64,000 nt of DNA from CBDCVO01 sp965223085 (GTDB taxonomy: Bacteria; Pseudomonadota; Gammaproteobacteria; Ga0077536). Under the pieces are notes generated by a model. It did not search any database. It was given only the letters and a program-made list of their open reading frames with translations, and was not told the DNA's origin. The stretch's first letter is position 1. Each line of letters opens with the position of its first letter. Location of the stretch: the NCBI GenBank assembly GCA_965223085.1, contig OZ244981.1, forward strand, positions 2,666,001 through 2,730,000, read 5' to 3'. Of this stretch, positions 8,506 through 16,740 are shown piece by piece. Both the position numbers and the translations under genes were made by a program.

Positions 8506-9132
8506 ATGAAAAGGCGTGAGTTCAATATGATTATGGGTGCGACAGCTACGCTGGCTAGCCTGACATCGCTGGGGGTCGCCGCCGGTTCGGAATCGGTATG
8601 GTCGTTGAGCACAAACGTAGCGGAAAGCTGTAGTTGCGATATTTCTTGCCAATGCAATTTTGGCCGGCCAACAAAGCGTCGCTGCGACGGTTCTCGCCTT
8701 GTAGAAATTACGGAGGGTCAGATTGACGGTGCCGACCTAAGTGGGGTGTCGTTCGTCCGAACTTTCGAAATGAGGAGATGGAACAAAATTTACGTAGACG
8801 AATCAATTAGCGAGGAAAAGAAGGAAGCTTTTACGAAAATCTTTCCGCTCGCGTTCAGTAGTCAATACAAACGTATGCGTTCAATGGATTGGGTGCCGCT
8901 TTCAGTAAAACGGAACGAGGATATTGTACGGTTTGAGGTGCCAGATTCAGTTGTGGAGATCAAGCTCTTGCGAGGAAAGAACGGGCAGCCAATTACGATT
9001 AACGCGCTCCCAAAATTTTCCGATTACGTTCAATACGAATCCATCATTCACACGCACAAAAGCGATGCCGCCGAATTTTCGTATTCTGGAACCAATGGCT
9101 TCACGGCGCGTATGTCCGCGAATAACGGCTGA
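8506..9132 (+). CDS. DUF1326-family protein, Cys-rich, exported
   Basis: 208 residues. The N-terminus (MKRREFNMIMGATATLASL) resembles a Tat-type or other export signal. After it comes 'ESCSCDISCQCNFG', the cysteine-rich hallmark of DUF1326, followed by 'ITEGQIDGADLSGVSF' as in the family. Function is unknown; the four clustered cysteines suggest metal binding. AGGAGG at 8491-8496 is a strong ribosome-binding site 9 bases before the ATG, preceded by a short hairpin (ggtgcg/cgcacc, 8471-8487). Divergent from arsR, so probably part of the same regulon. Confidence 0.8.
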   Translation: MKRREFNMIMGATATLASLTSLGVAAGSESVWSLSTNVAESCSCDISCQCNFGRPTKRRCDGSRLVEITEGQIDGADLSGVSFVRTFEMRRWNKIYVDESISEEKKEAFTKIFPLAFSSQYKRMRSMDWVPLSVKRNEDIVRFEVPDSVVEIKLLRGKNGQPITINALPKFSDYVQYESIIHTHKSDAAEFSYSGTNGFTARMSANNG

Positions 9133-9349
9133 TTCAGTATCAGCCTATCGAATCTCATTGTCGTCTAAGTACCGACCGGTTTCGATGATAATGACATGAT
9201 CGAAAGACGTCACGGGTTCATACCGATCCCCTTGGGGGGGGGCTGAAATTTGAGATCAAACGCACACCGCACAGTAATCTTTAATTTTGCTCGCGTTTCG
9301 ATACGTAGATAGACATTTGTTTAATCTTATGAAGTAAAAGAGAAATCCT
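9133..9349. other. Intergenic region, DUF1326 to GST
   Basis: 217 bases, including a run of eight G at about 9233-9240. No gene, clear hairpin or operator seen. The GST gene probably has its own AT-rich promoter at about 9290-9345. Confidence 0.4.
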
Positions 9350-10033
9350 ATGAAACTAGTGAGTTTTTCAATTTGCCCTTTCTTTCAACGTGTAACGGCC
9401 GTGCTAGCTGCTAAAGGTGCTACCTACGACGCAGAATATATTGACGGCGGAGACTTACCCGATTGCGGCAAACCGGATTGGTTCATGGCGCTGTCACCTC
9501 ATGGCCAAGCGCCCGTGCTAATTACCGACGACGGACGCGCAATTTTCGAAAGTGAGCCGATTACGGAATATGTAGATGAAGTGATTGGGAGGCCATTTTC
9601 ATCTCCCGACCCGGTGAAAAAAGCGCAGGACCGAGCATGGAATGGTATCGCGAATAAGTTACTCGGAATGCAATGTTCTGCGATGCGCTCCCAGACTAAA
9701 GAGGCGCTTGACGAAAATCTTGTAACGCTTCGTGAGGCATTTGAAAAGATTGAGGGGCGTATCAATGATCAGCCTTTCGTGGACGGTTCGGAGTTGGGCA
9801 TGATCGACTTAGCATGGCTTCCTATTCTTCATCGATTCGACATCGTAGAACGTCATACTGGATACGATTTTGCAGAAGGTTTCGCAAAGTTGAAACAATG
9901 GCAAAAAGCATTACTTGAAACGGGAATCGCAGAAAAATCCGTTGCGCCAGATTTCGAAAATCGATTCATCGCTTTTTATTTATCGCCGGAGAACTATCTT
10001 GGACAACTACGGAAAACTAATGCGGCAGCGTAG
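9350..10033 (+). CDS. Glutathione S-transferase family protein
   Basis: 227 residues: an N-terminal thioredoxin-fold with 'SICPFFQRV' (active-site-type Cys-Pro at residues 8-9), the glutathione-binding 'GQAPVLITDDGRAIFESEPITEYVDE', then an all-helical C-terminal domain ('DLAWLPILHRFDIVE'). The CPF-x-R start suggests an omega/beta-like GST able to do thiol-transfer or reduction. Downstream of the DUF1326 gene on the same strand with 217 bases between. Its place in the arsR cluster suggests glutathione-dependent handling of a metalloid or electrophile, an inference from neighbours only. Confidence 0.85.
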   Translation: MKLVSFSICPFFQRVTAVLAAKGATYDAEYIDGGDLPDCGKPDWFMALSPHGQAPVLITDDGRAIFESEPITEYVDEVIGRPFSSPDPVKKAQDRAWNGIANKLLGMQCSAMRSQTKEALDENLVTLREAFEKIEGRINDQPFVDGSELGMIDLAWLPILHRFDIVERHTGYDFAEGFAKLKQWQKALLETGIAEKSVAPDFENRFIAFYLSPENYLGQLRKTNAAA

Positions 10034-10239
10034 CGAGGTTGGCAGGTGGCAAATTTCGTGTCGCGTTTCCTCTGAGTATAGGAAGCATAAAGCCGCATTC
10101 CGATGAATGACAATCCTGTGAAGCGCTGACTATAGTTGGTTGGTCTGTGCAGGAGGTGCAAACCTTGTCGTAAGTGGGCTATATGTGGCGAACGTTGGGG
10201 TGGTTGAGCGCGGGGTATGGGACATTTTCCAGGTTCCGT

Positions 10240-10350
10240 GGGAACGAAACCCTGCGGGGTGGTCAGTGCCCGATATTGACTGCTGGGAGCGAAGACACCG
10301 TGGAGCGGGTGAGATTGACTCTGGGTTTCGGGACGAGCGCGGCGAGCGCC
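10240..10350 (-). pseudogene. IS91-family transposase remnant (small)
   Basis: On the minus strand 'ALAALVPKPRVNLTR' and, after a one-base deletion, 'HGVFAPSSQYRALTTP' match the C-terminal part of the IS91 transposases in this window (LAALVPKPRVNLTR..HGVFAPNSKHRALVTP). Only about 35 codons survive. Confidence 0.75.
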
Positions 10351-10733
10351 TAGTTCGTACAGAGATTCATCCATCGACACCACAACGAAATTATTCACTT
10401 TAAGGCGACGCATCGCTGTAATCCAATTATCGAGAATTGCGCTGTATTTTGCGTTCGCGAATACCAGCACAACCGTCTCTTCGACAGCGACGGATCTCAA
10501 TATCGATTCCATCCGCGAATGCGCCAAAAACTTGGTTATTCGTCGCTATAAAACGCGTATATGCCGCGCGCAATGTCTTGCTCTAGTATGAACGACGGGT
10601 TTTCCTGAATTTTTGTACACAGTTTATTCGGTGTATTACGTAACACCGAGATCGCATCGATGTATTTACCATCATCCAGATTCTCTTGTTTCCATGTTAA
10701 AAGCTCCTGAACGGCACATTGAATTCCTGCCAC
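10351..10733 (-). pseudogene. Glycosyltransferase-like gene fragment
   Basis: The minus strand encodes 'VLVFANAKYSAILDNWI' and 'LKVNNFVVVSMDE', the pattern of nucleotide-diphospho-sugar transferases (an N-x-x-Y-x-x-x-L-x-N-W core followed by a strand ending in D). It is fused in frame to the IS91 remnant. A separate upstream frame (10536-10733, ending FYSDE) may be its broken 5' part, shifted by one base. Not functional as it stands. Confidence 0.45.
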
Positions 10734-10783
10734 CGCGCACCACGCTCTGACGAGTTTTGCAGAGACATAGTTTTTCTCCGCTT

Positions 10784-10905
10784 ATGACCCGACGCACGCC
10801 GCCCCTCAAAGCACTGAAGGCATTCGAGGCCGCTGCGCGTCAAGGCACGCTAGCAGCGGCGGCCGAAGAGCTCTGCGTTACGGCGTCGGCAGGTGGACAC
10901 CAGAT
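10784..10905 (+). pseudogene. LysR-type regulator N-terminal fragment
   Basis: 'PPLKALKAFEAAARQGTLAAAAEELCVTASA' followed by 'HQIK' is the N-terminal helix-turn-helix of a GcvA-like LysR regulator. The frame then enters unrelated sequence and stops, so only about 40 residues remain. Confidence 0.75.
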
Positions 10906-10995
10906 CAAGGGGCCCGGCGATCGCGACGATTGGCGCGCGATCCATGTTCGCGTCGGCGACGCCGGTGATGAGATTCGTCGCGCCCGGTAACAGGT
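10893..10995 (-). pseudogene. Acetolactate-synthase-like fragment
   Basis: The minus strand reads 'PGATNLITGVADANMDRAP' then 'IVAIAG', the conserved GPGATN..G..DA...PVVAI.G block of thiamine-diphosphate enzymes such as acetolactate synthase. Only about 30 codons are left, directly joined to the LysR fragment. Confidence 0.7.
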
Positions 10996-11115
10996 GTTGA
11001 TTGAATGCGCGTTTGCCCGCGGACAGCTGCGGGTCGGCATCACCGGCTGAGTGCATCAAGGTCCAGCAAACTGGCGTAGACTCTCTGGAATCACAGTAAC
11101 GCAAGGACGCGGATC

Positions 11116-12609
11116 ATGTCCCAGGTGGCGGCCAGGATGGCCAGCCGGGAGCGGGATGCTGGTCGTTACCAGCGCCACCGGCCCGAGCAAACCCTGCTCT
11201 ATCGGATCGTCGAAGAATATTACCCGGCATTCGCTGCGCTTATGGCGGAGCAGGGCAGGGAACTGCCGGGCTATGTACAACGAGAATTCGAGGGCTACCT
11301 CAAATGCGGTCGCCTGGAACACGGCTTTCTGCGGGTGCGCTGCGAGTCCTGCCATGCCGAGCACCTGGTTGCTTTCAGCTGCAAACGAAGGGGCTTCTGT
11401 CCCCGTTGTGGCGCGCGGCGCATGGCCGAGAGTGCGGCGCTGCTGGTGGACGAGGTCTTTCCCGCACAGCCGGTGCGCCAATGGGTGCTGAGCGTTCCGT
11501 TCCCCTTGCGTTTCCTGTTCGCCAGCCGGTCCGAGATCATGGGGCGTGTGCTGGGCATTGTCTACCGCGTCATCGCCACTCACCTGATTAGGAAGTCAGG
11601 GCATACCCACAGGACGGCCCGCACGGGTGCGGTCACCCTGATCCAGCGCTTCGGCTCGGCGCTGAACCTCAACATCCACTTTCACATGCTGTTCCTCGAT
11701 GGCGTGTATGTCGAGCAATCCCACGGCTCAGCGCGTTTCCGTTGGGTCAAGGCACCGACCAGCCAGGAGCTCAGCCAGCTGGCGCATACCCTTGCCCGGC
11801 GGGTGGGCCGCTTTCTGGAACGCCAGGGTCTGCTGGAACGGGACGCGGAGAACAGCTACCTGGCCTCGGTTGCGGTGGACGACGAGGCGATGACGCCACT
11901 GCTGGGTCATTCCATCACTTACCGCATTGCGGTCGGCCCACAGGCGGGACGCAAGGTGTTCACTTTGCAAACTCTGCCGGCCAGTGACGAGCCGTTTGAT
12001 GAGGGGGTCGGCAAGGTGGCTGGGTTTAGCCTGCATGCCGGGGTGGCGGCCAGGGCCGATGAATGCAAGAAGCTCGAACGCCTGTGCCGGTACATCAGTC
12101 GCCCGGCAGTATCCGAGAAGCGCCTGTCGCTGTTGCGCAATGGCCATGTGCGCTACGAACTCAAGACACCGTACCGCGATGGCACCACGCATGTGATTTT
12201 TGAGCCGCTGGATTTCATCGCAAGACTGGCGGCGCTGGTGCCGAAGCCGCGTGTGAACCTTACCCGGTTTCATGGGGTGTTTGCACCCAACAGTAAGCAC
12301 CGAGCATTGGTGACACCGGCCAAGCGGGGCAGGGGCAACACGGCCAGGGTAGCCGATGAACTGTCAACACCCGCCGAACGGCGAGCGTCGATGACCTGGG
12401 CACAGCGACTCAAGCGTGTTTTCAACATCGATATCGAGACCTGCAGTGAATGCGCTGGCGCCATGAAAGTCATCGCCTGCATCGAGGCCCCGGTGGTGAT
12501 CAAGCAGATCCTCGATCACCTGGAGCAGAAAGCCGAAACCAGCGAGTCCAGAGTGTTACCTGAAAACCGAGCACCGCCGGTTGAGTTGCCGCAGGGGCTG
12601 TTTGACTGA
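11116..12609 (+). CDS. tnpA: IS91-family HUH transposase (copy 1)
   Basis: 497 residues. N-terminal zinc-binding domain with CESCH (C76, C79), C89 and C95/C98 (CPRC). HUH nuclease motif 'NIHFHML' (His188/His190), and the likely catalytic tyrosine region 'LCRYISRP' (Tyr326). C-terminal 'CSECAG' adds another metal-binding pair. Full length and apparently intact. Almost identical to copy 2 at 27623-29116. Only the right end of its element is broken, by the IS66 insertion downstream of the gene, so the protein could act on other copies. Confidence 0.95.
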   Translation: MSQVAARMASRERDAGRYQRHRPEQTLLYRIVEEYYPAFAALMAEQGRELPGYVQREFEGYLKCGRLEHGFLRVRCESCHAEHLVAFSCKRRGFCPRCGARRMAESAALLVDEVFPAQPVRQWVLSVPFPLRFLFASRSEIMGRVLGIVYRVIATHLIRKSGHTHRTARTGAVTLIQRFGSALNLNIHFHMLFLDGVYVEQSHGSARFRWVKAPTSQELSQLAHTLARRVGRFLERQGLLERDAENSYLASVAVDDEAMTPLLGHSITYRIAVGPQAGRKVFTLQTLPASDEPFDEGVGKVAGFSLHAGVAARADECKKLERLCRYISRPAVSEKRLSLLRNGHVRYELKTPYRDGTTHVIFEPLDFIARLAALVPKPRVNLTRFHGVFAPNSKHRALVTPAKRGRGNTARVADELSTPAERRASMTWAQRLKRVFNIDIETCSECAGAMKVIACIEAPVVIKQILDHLEQKAETSESRVLPENRAPPVELPQGLFD

Positions 12610-12802
12610 CGAGCCCGAAAACAACGGTTCCAACCAGGATGCTGCGCTCACGTCACCGCGGCAGGGATTCGTCGTTCTGGATGTCGGAAAAGGAGCCGCT
12701 TGTGGAAAGAGGAGGCTAAGTTTTCAGTGTTGCCGGCTCCCTGTCAGCCGGATTCGGGGTGGATTGCATGGTTGCCGAGAGAGTCAACAGCAGTCAGAAG
12801 CT

Positions 12803-12810
12803 GTTGAACG
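12803..12810 (+). repeat. Target-site duplication of IS66, left
   Basis: gttgaacg directly before the IS66 left end; the same 8 bases follow the right end at 15216-15223. Eight bases is the normal duplication for IS66. Confidence 0.95.
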
Positions 12811-12870
12811 GTAAGCGCCACGTGAACCCCAGGGTTGATTTTTATACAACGCGTGATTTACAAACTGCGG

Positions 12871-14451
12871 TTATTTCACTGGAAAAATTTCTGCAGAAAC
12901 ACGATGTGGCAGCAGCGATTCGATTGCCTCAACCGATTCGGCTCGCGGTAAGTCGCTAAAAATACGCTGCAAATATCGATACGGTTCGAGTCCGTTGGCT
13001 TTCGCAGTCTCGATAAGGGAATAGAGATTTGCTGAAGCTTTGACGCCGGCCACCGAATCGCTGAACAGCCATGCTTTACGGCCCATCACAAACGGCCGGA
13101 TCGCATTTTCGCAACGGTTGTTGTCGATGTGTAATCGGCCATCATCAAGATAGCGCGTGAGTTTGTCCCAATGCTTATTGAGATAGCCCAACGCTTTGCC
13201 TAACGCCGTTTTCGGTGGCACCTGCGGTAACGTGTTATCGAGCCACGTGCGAAGCTCATCGAGGAGCGACGAAGCATGCTCGCGCCGATAGGCATAGCGG
13301 TCTTCGGCAGACATGGCCTTCGCTTGTTTCTCCACGCGATAAAGCTTTTGAATGAGCGAGAGTCCCCGCCAGGCACGACCGCCGCGCGTTTTTTTACCTT
13401 GCGCTTTCACCGCTTCGTCGAACTTGCGCCGCGCGTGTGCCATACAACCCAATGGCACGATGTCATTCGCCGCGACGACCGCGTTGTAACCCTCATAGCC
13501 ATCGGTTTGAAGATACCCTGCGTAATCGGCGAGCAAGTTTGCCGGCACCGAGCCCGCGCGGGTCGGCGAATAATCGTACAACACCACCTCCGAATCGGGC
13601 GGCCCACCGCATTGTACCCAAAGATAAGAGGTGGATTGCGCCGTGCGGCCAGATTCCTTCAGCACCTGAACAGTCGTTTCGTCCATTTGGATGATGTCAT
13701 AGGCGAGTAACCGATCACGCATCAGATTAATCAGCGGTTGAACCAATACGCCGGCCTTTATCATCCAACTCGCCAACGTCGTGCGCGGAATACTGATGCC
13801 GATACGGTTTAAGATCGCTTCCTGGCGATATAACGGCAACCCATCGACGTATTTACACACCGCGACATGCGCCAATAAACCCGGTGAGGCCATACTCTTC
13901 GGTACCGGTTGCGCCGGCAAGGGCGCGGTTTTAATGCATCGACCGCAATCACACGCATATTGTTTGCGCACATGACGAATAACGCGGATCACTGCCGGCA
14001 CGATATCCAGCTGTTCACAGACTACCTCGCCAATCTCAGCGAGCTGTCGGCCGTCATGTCCGCAAACCCGGTCTGCCGCCGGCAACTCATGGATCACCTC
14101 AACCCGCAGTAACGCGTCCGGTAATGGTTTGCGACCACCCGATTGACGCTGATGTGAAAGGACTTCAATCGCCGGGCTTTCCTGTTCAACGCGCTCATCG
14201 TGTGATGACTCTGTCGCATCGAATAACTTGATCTGATCGGGCGAGACCGCTTCACTGCGTGAAGCAAATCGCTTCGCCAACGCGACGTTCAATTGTTCTT
14301 GTAGGATAACGACCTTTGTGGAGAGTTCGTCGTTGCGTCGTTCAACGTCAACAACTTTAGAACTTAACTGCTCATTGCGAGCAGCGTGTTCAACGACCAG
14401 CGACTTTAATGCGTCAACATCGTTCGGTAATTGATCGCGTAGCGTCGACAT
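12871..14451 (-). CDS. tnpC: IS66 transposase TnpC
   Basis: 526 residues. N-terminal coiled-coil (LSSKVVDVERRNDELSTKV), a zinc-finger-like segment (CGHDGRQL..CDCGRCIK), then the DDE catalytic domain ('IIQMDETTVQVL', 'LQTDGYEGY', 'ALGKALGYLNKHWDKL..DNNRCENAIRPF') and the IS66 C-terminal segment. Intact. Confidence 0.95.
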   Translation of the reverse strand: MSTLRDQLPNDVDALKSLVVEHAARNEQLSSKVVDVERRNDELSTKVVILQEQLNVALAKRFASRSEAVSPDQIKLFDATESSHDERVEQESPAIEVLSHQRQSGGRKPLPDALLRVEVIHELPAADRVCGHDGRQLAEIGEVVCEQLDIVPAVIRVIRHVRKQYACDCGRCIKTAPLPAQPVPKSMASPGLLAHVAVCKYVDGLPLYRQEAILNRIGISIPRTTLASWMIKAGVLVQPLINLMRDRLLAYDIIQMDETTVQVLKESGRTAQSTSYLWVQCGGPPDSEVVLYDYSPTRAGSVPANLLADYAGYLQTDGYEGYNAVVAANDIVPLGCMAHARRKFDEAVKAQGKKTRGGRAWRGLSLIQKLYRVEKQAKAMSAEDRYAYRREHASSLLDELRTWLDNTLPQVPPKTALGKALGYLNKHWDKLTRYLDDGRLHIDNNRCENAIRPFVMGRKAWLFSDSVAGVKASANLYSLIETAKANGLEPYRYLQRIFSDLPRAESVEAIESLLPHRVSAEIFPVK

Positions 14452-14484
14452 ACAAAAAGTATAAACGATGCGCGATCATGTGTC

Positions 14485-14832
14485 CTATCCAACTTGCGAA
14501 AAATGTAACGCTTGATGACCTTCAATGTCATGCCCAGACAGTAACCAGTGTAATTGCGCTTCGCTTAACGTGATCACCGGTTCTGGCCAACGACGTGGCC
14601 AACGGAACTTATCTTGTTCCAATCGCTTGTACCACATCGCAAAACCACTCTTGTCCCAATATAGAATCTTTAGTTTATTACGACCCTTATTGATGAATAC
14701 AAACAACGCACCCGAGAACGGCGATAAATCCATCGTTTGCTCAACAATCAGCGACAGCCCGTTGATGGCTTTCCTGAAGTCTACCGGCTCGCGATGTAAA
14801 TACACACCGCTAACCGAACGAAACACCTCCAC
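14485..14832 (-). CDS. tnpB: IS66 accessory protein TnpB
   Basis: 115 residues matching IS66 Orf2: 'VYLHREPVDFRKAINGLS', 'ALFVFINKGRNKLKILYWD', 'GFAMWYKRLEQDKFRWP'. Needed with TnpC for IS66 transposition. It lies 33 bases before tnpC and 3 bases after tnpA. Confidence 0.95.
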   Translation of the reverse strand: MEVFRSVSGVYLHREPVDFRKAINGLSLIVEQTMDLSPFSGALFVFINKGRNKLKILYWDKSGFAMWYKRLEQDKFRWPRRWPEPVITLSEAQLHWLLSGHDIEGHQALHFSQVG

Positions 14833-14835
14833 CGT

Positions 14836-15132
14836 CTAGGCTCGCAACGCCTTAATCACTTCAGCGACTCGAACGCCTGGTATCTCTGTCGGAAAACGCA
14901 CCACCACATCACCCAGCTCAACCGTAATCGCACCTAACGATTGAGGCGACGACACGCCAACCGGATGAAAAGATGTCGCACCCGCGTTCGATTCACCCAT
15001 CAGTTCTTGCCGACGGACACTAAAATACTTCGCATCTACTCCGCGTTCACGGCAGAATGCAGCCGCCGTTTGGCCACTGCTCGCATGTGCCTCGATTAAC
15101 GATAACCACTCTGATTTTGTTCGCTTTGTCAT
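14836..15132 (-). CDS. tnpA: IS66 accessory protein TnpA
   Basis: 98 residues from ATG 15132, preferred over an upstream ATG because AGAGGA stands at the right distance. Contains the helix-turn-helix typical of IS66 OrfA ('WLSLIEAHASSGQTAAAFCRERGV') and 'YFSVRRQEL'. First gene of the element. Confidence 0.9.
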   Translation of the reverse strand: MTKRTKSEWLSLIEAHASSGQTAAAFCRERGVDAKYFSVRRQELMGESNAGATSFHPVGVSSPQSLGAITVELGDVVVRFPTEIPGVRVAEVIKALRA

Positions 15133-15215
15133 CTGCCATTCCTCTCTTGCGGGAAAACAGATCACCTTACCGAATTATATATCCAAGCATAGCGCGTCGT
15201 TTACGGGGCGCTTAC

Positions 15216-15223
15216 GTTGAACG
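15216..15223 (+). repeat. Target-site duplication of IS66, right
   Basis: gttgaacg, identical to 12803-12810; sequence beyond it continues the IS91 right end. Confidence 0.95.
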
Positions 15224-15235
15224 TGGGTGAAAAGG

Positions 15236-15256
15236 GCGTTTATTCTTCCTATACGC
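15236..15256 (+). repeat. IS91 oriIS-like right end (copy 1)
   Basis: The tail ending cttcctatacgc is also found at the end of copy 2 (29350) and, alone, at 21181-21197. It resembles the oriIS described for IS91/ISCR elements, where TTCCTATAC is conserved. Rolling-circle transposition starts here. Confidence 0.75.
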
Positions 15257-15269
15257 GGCATCTCTCACC

Positions 15270-15285
15270 TGTGACCGAGGTCACA
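15270..15285. promoter_or_regulatory. CRP/Vfr/Clp-type binding site
   Basis: tgtgaccgaggtcaca is a perfect TGTGA-N6-TCACA palindrome (extended to ctgtgacc/ggtcacag at 15269-15286), the consensus of cAMP-receptor-family regulators. It lies about 78-93 bases before the start of the secreted-protein gene at 15363 and immediately inside the IS91 boundary. Confidence 0.65.
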
Positions 15286-15297
15286 GTCTGAAATTTC

Positions 15298-15357
15298 CCT
15301 CCTGGTTCTAGGCATACAAGAGTAAACCAACCTCATGTTGTCTATCAAACCAGGAGG
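15298..15357 (+). promoter_or_regulatory. Inverted repeat that can pair with the Shine-Dalgarno sequence
   Basis: cctcctggtt (15298-15307) is perfectly complementary to aaccaggagg (15348-15357), which contains the AGGAGG ribosome-binding site of the gene starting at 15363. If both are in the transcript, a 10-bp stem with a 40-base loop would block the ribosome-binding site. This suggests translational control; no ligand or regulator is known. Confidence 0.5.
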
Positions 15358-15362
15358 ATCTC

Positions 15363-16160
15363 ATGTACACGTTCGCCCATTCAAAATCGCCGATGCGAGG
15401 CAGGTTCTTCGTCGTAGCGTTGATCATCATGCTCGGTATGGCCTTGGGCCTTACGCCCACAGTTCGTGGGCAGCAGGGGGAACCAAATATTCCCGATGGC
15501 TATAGTGGTTATCTGGTGTTTATGGCCAACGGTGAAGTGTCCTTGGATGAACCCGCTGCCTTTATCACCGACGCGTTTTTTACCGACGTCATGGGCTGGT
15601 CACAGACGGAACTTAATACCTTTAGAGAAGAAGGGCTCAAGCGTGTTGAGGAGCGTTTTGGCATCCCAGATCCTGCTAACAATCCAGACGTCGTGGTACT
15701 GACGATGGAGAGCAATCCGGCCAGAAATTACCGCGCCTATACCGTTGGGGGACGACAAGTCCCCTCCCAGGGCTTTGAGGTACGCGAGGGTGTGGTCTTT
15801 ACCGTGGTCACCAAGCCTGAGGGAATCATGCTCGGTGGTGAATTTCAGGGCGTTCATTTGCCGGCCACTGCGTCCGTCGTTTTCGGCATCTACAACATCG
15901 AGGTGACAACAGACGATGGCGAACCCACCGGAGAGGAAATGATTATTCATTTCCGTTCGGCCCAGCCACTTCCTCCCGCTCCTCCAGACGCGGCTCTCGT
16001 GGCTCAAATCAGCATCTTTTGTGAGATATTCAGCGATGAGTTCGGTGCTGGTCTAGCCCAGGGGATTGCCAATCCCAAAATCATTGGCGAAGGTGACGAT
16101 CAATTCCTGAAGTCTAATACCCGTAATGTCCTCACCTTCTCTGCTCTCGGCGGGCGGTAA
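15363..16160 (+). CDS. Secreted protein of unknown function
   Basis: 265 residues with a long N-terminal signal peptide (basic start, then 'FFVVALIIMLGMALGL', cleavage expected near residue 35). The mature part has no motif I recognise; it contains 'GYSGYLVFMANGEVSL', 'FTDVMGWSQTELNTFREEGL' and 'IYNIEVTTDDGEPTG'. It has a strong AGGAGG ribosome-binding site, a CRP-type site and an SD-pairing repeat upstream, so it looks regulated and expressed. It lies just outside the IS91 right end and may be cargo of the island. Confidence 0.7.
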   Translation: MYTFAHSKSPMRGRFFVVALIIMLGMALGLTPTVRGQQGEPNIPDGYSGYLVFMANGEVSLDEPAAFITDAFFTDVMGWSQTELNTFREEGLKRVEERFGIPDPANNPDVVVLTMESNPARNYRAYTVGGRQVPSQGFEVREGVVFTVVTKPEGIMLGGEFQGVHLPATASVVFGIYNIEVTTDDGEPTGEEMIIHFRSAQPLPPAPPDAALVAQISIFCEIFSDEFGAGLAQGIANPKIIGEGDDQFLKSNTRNVLTFSALGGR

Positions 16161-16379
16161 GCTCACCTTGGGTGGCCAATCGCCTTTGGACCCTGAACAC
16201 GGCGACCGACCAAGCGATCGAACGCTTTGATTTCACCGATGATCGAGGTTAGCCCTGCGCCATCTCAGTGACGACGACCGTTGGGAGCAGTTTGAATGCC
16301 ATTTGAACCAGCACACCCTCCGCGTTTACGATCTGAGCTGAGAGCGGGTTCATGTCGACAGCACCACCGCCAGTGCGTA

Positions 16380-16740
16380 TGCGACGGTGAGTCCGGAGGG
16401 GTTGTTTCAGTTTGGTCACAGCAAGGATCATCGCCCTGATTTGCCGCAAGTGAAAATCATGCAGGCCATTCTTGATCCCCTCGGGATGCCTCTGGCCATG
16501 GACGTCGTATCGGCTTCGCCTGTACTCGCCCGGTACAGCGAATAGAGACGTCGATCGGGGTCTTCGCGCGCCTGGGGGCTGCCGATATCGTGCCCGACCG
16601 AAAAGTGTTTTCCGGCTCCGGCCACGATCAGCACTTTGATCGAATTGTCTTCGGCCGCACTGTAGCGGGGGAGGATCACCCGACTCAAGGGCATCATACC
16701 AGCGATTCGACTGACTGCAACCTCGGTGTTTTACCTGTCC
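16380..16740 (-). pseudogene. Enoyl-CoA hydratase/isomerase remnant
   Basis: The minus strand encodes 'IKVLIVAGAGKHFSVGHDIG', the oxyanion-hole/CoA-binding block of crotonases, then loses the frame. A further piece ('HGQRHPEGIKNGLHDFHLRQI') in another frame looks like the family C-terminus. The middle of the gene is missing, so this is a deletion remnant. Confidence 0.65.

Larger units (their letters stand above)
12811..15215 (-). mobile_element. Complete IS66-family element
   Basis: 2405 bp. The ends are inverted: the left begins gtaagcgcc and the right, read on the other strand, also begins gtaagcgcc, the usual IS66 terminus. Flanked by an 8-base duplication (gttgaacg). Contains tnpA, tnpB and tnpC in order on the minus strand, all full length, so it looks recently inserted and possibly active. 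Confidence 0.97.
11025..15256 (+). mobile_element. IS91-family element, copy 1, interrupted by IS66
   Basis: Copies 1 and 3 share identical sequence beginning 91 bases before the transposase start (11025 and 31330), which sets the left end. The right end matches copy 2 through the oriIS-like tail 'gcgtttattcttcctatacgc' (15236-15256). Removing the nested IS66 and one 8-base duplication leaves 1819 bp, exactly the length of copy 2 measured from the same offset, and close to IS91 itself (about 1.83 kb). The elements transpose by rolling circle and leave no target duplication of their own. Confidence 0.85.

Noticed and set aside
11056..12300. Long open frames antisense to the IS91 transposases
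   Set aside because: They repeat identically in all copies, mirror the transposase codon pattern, and have no family motifs.
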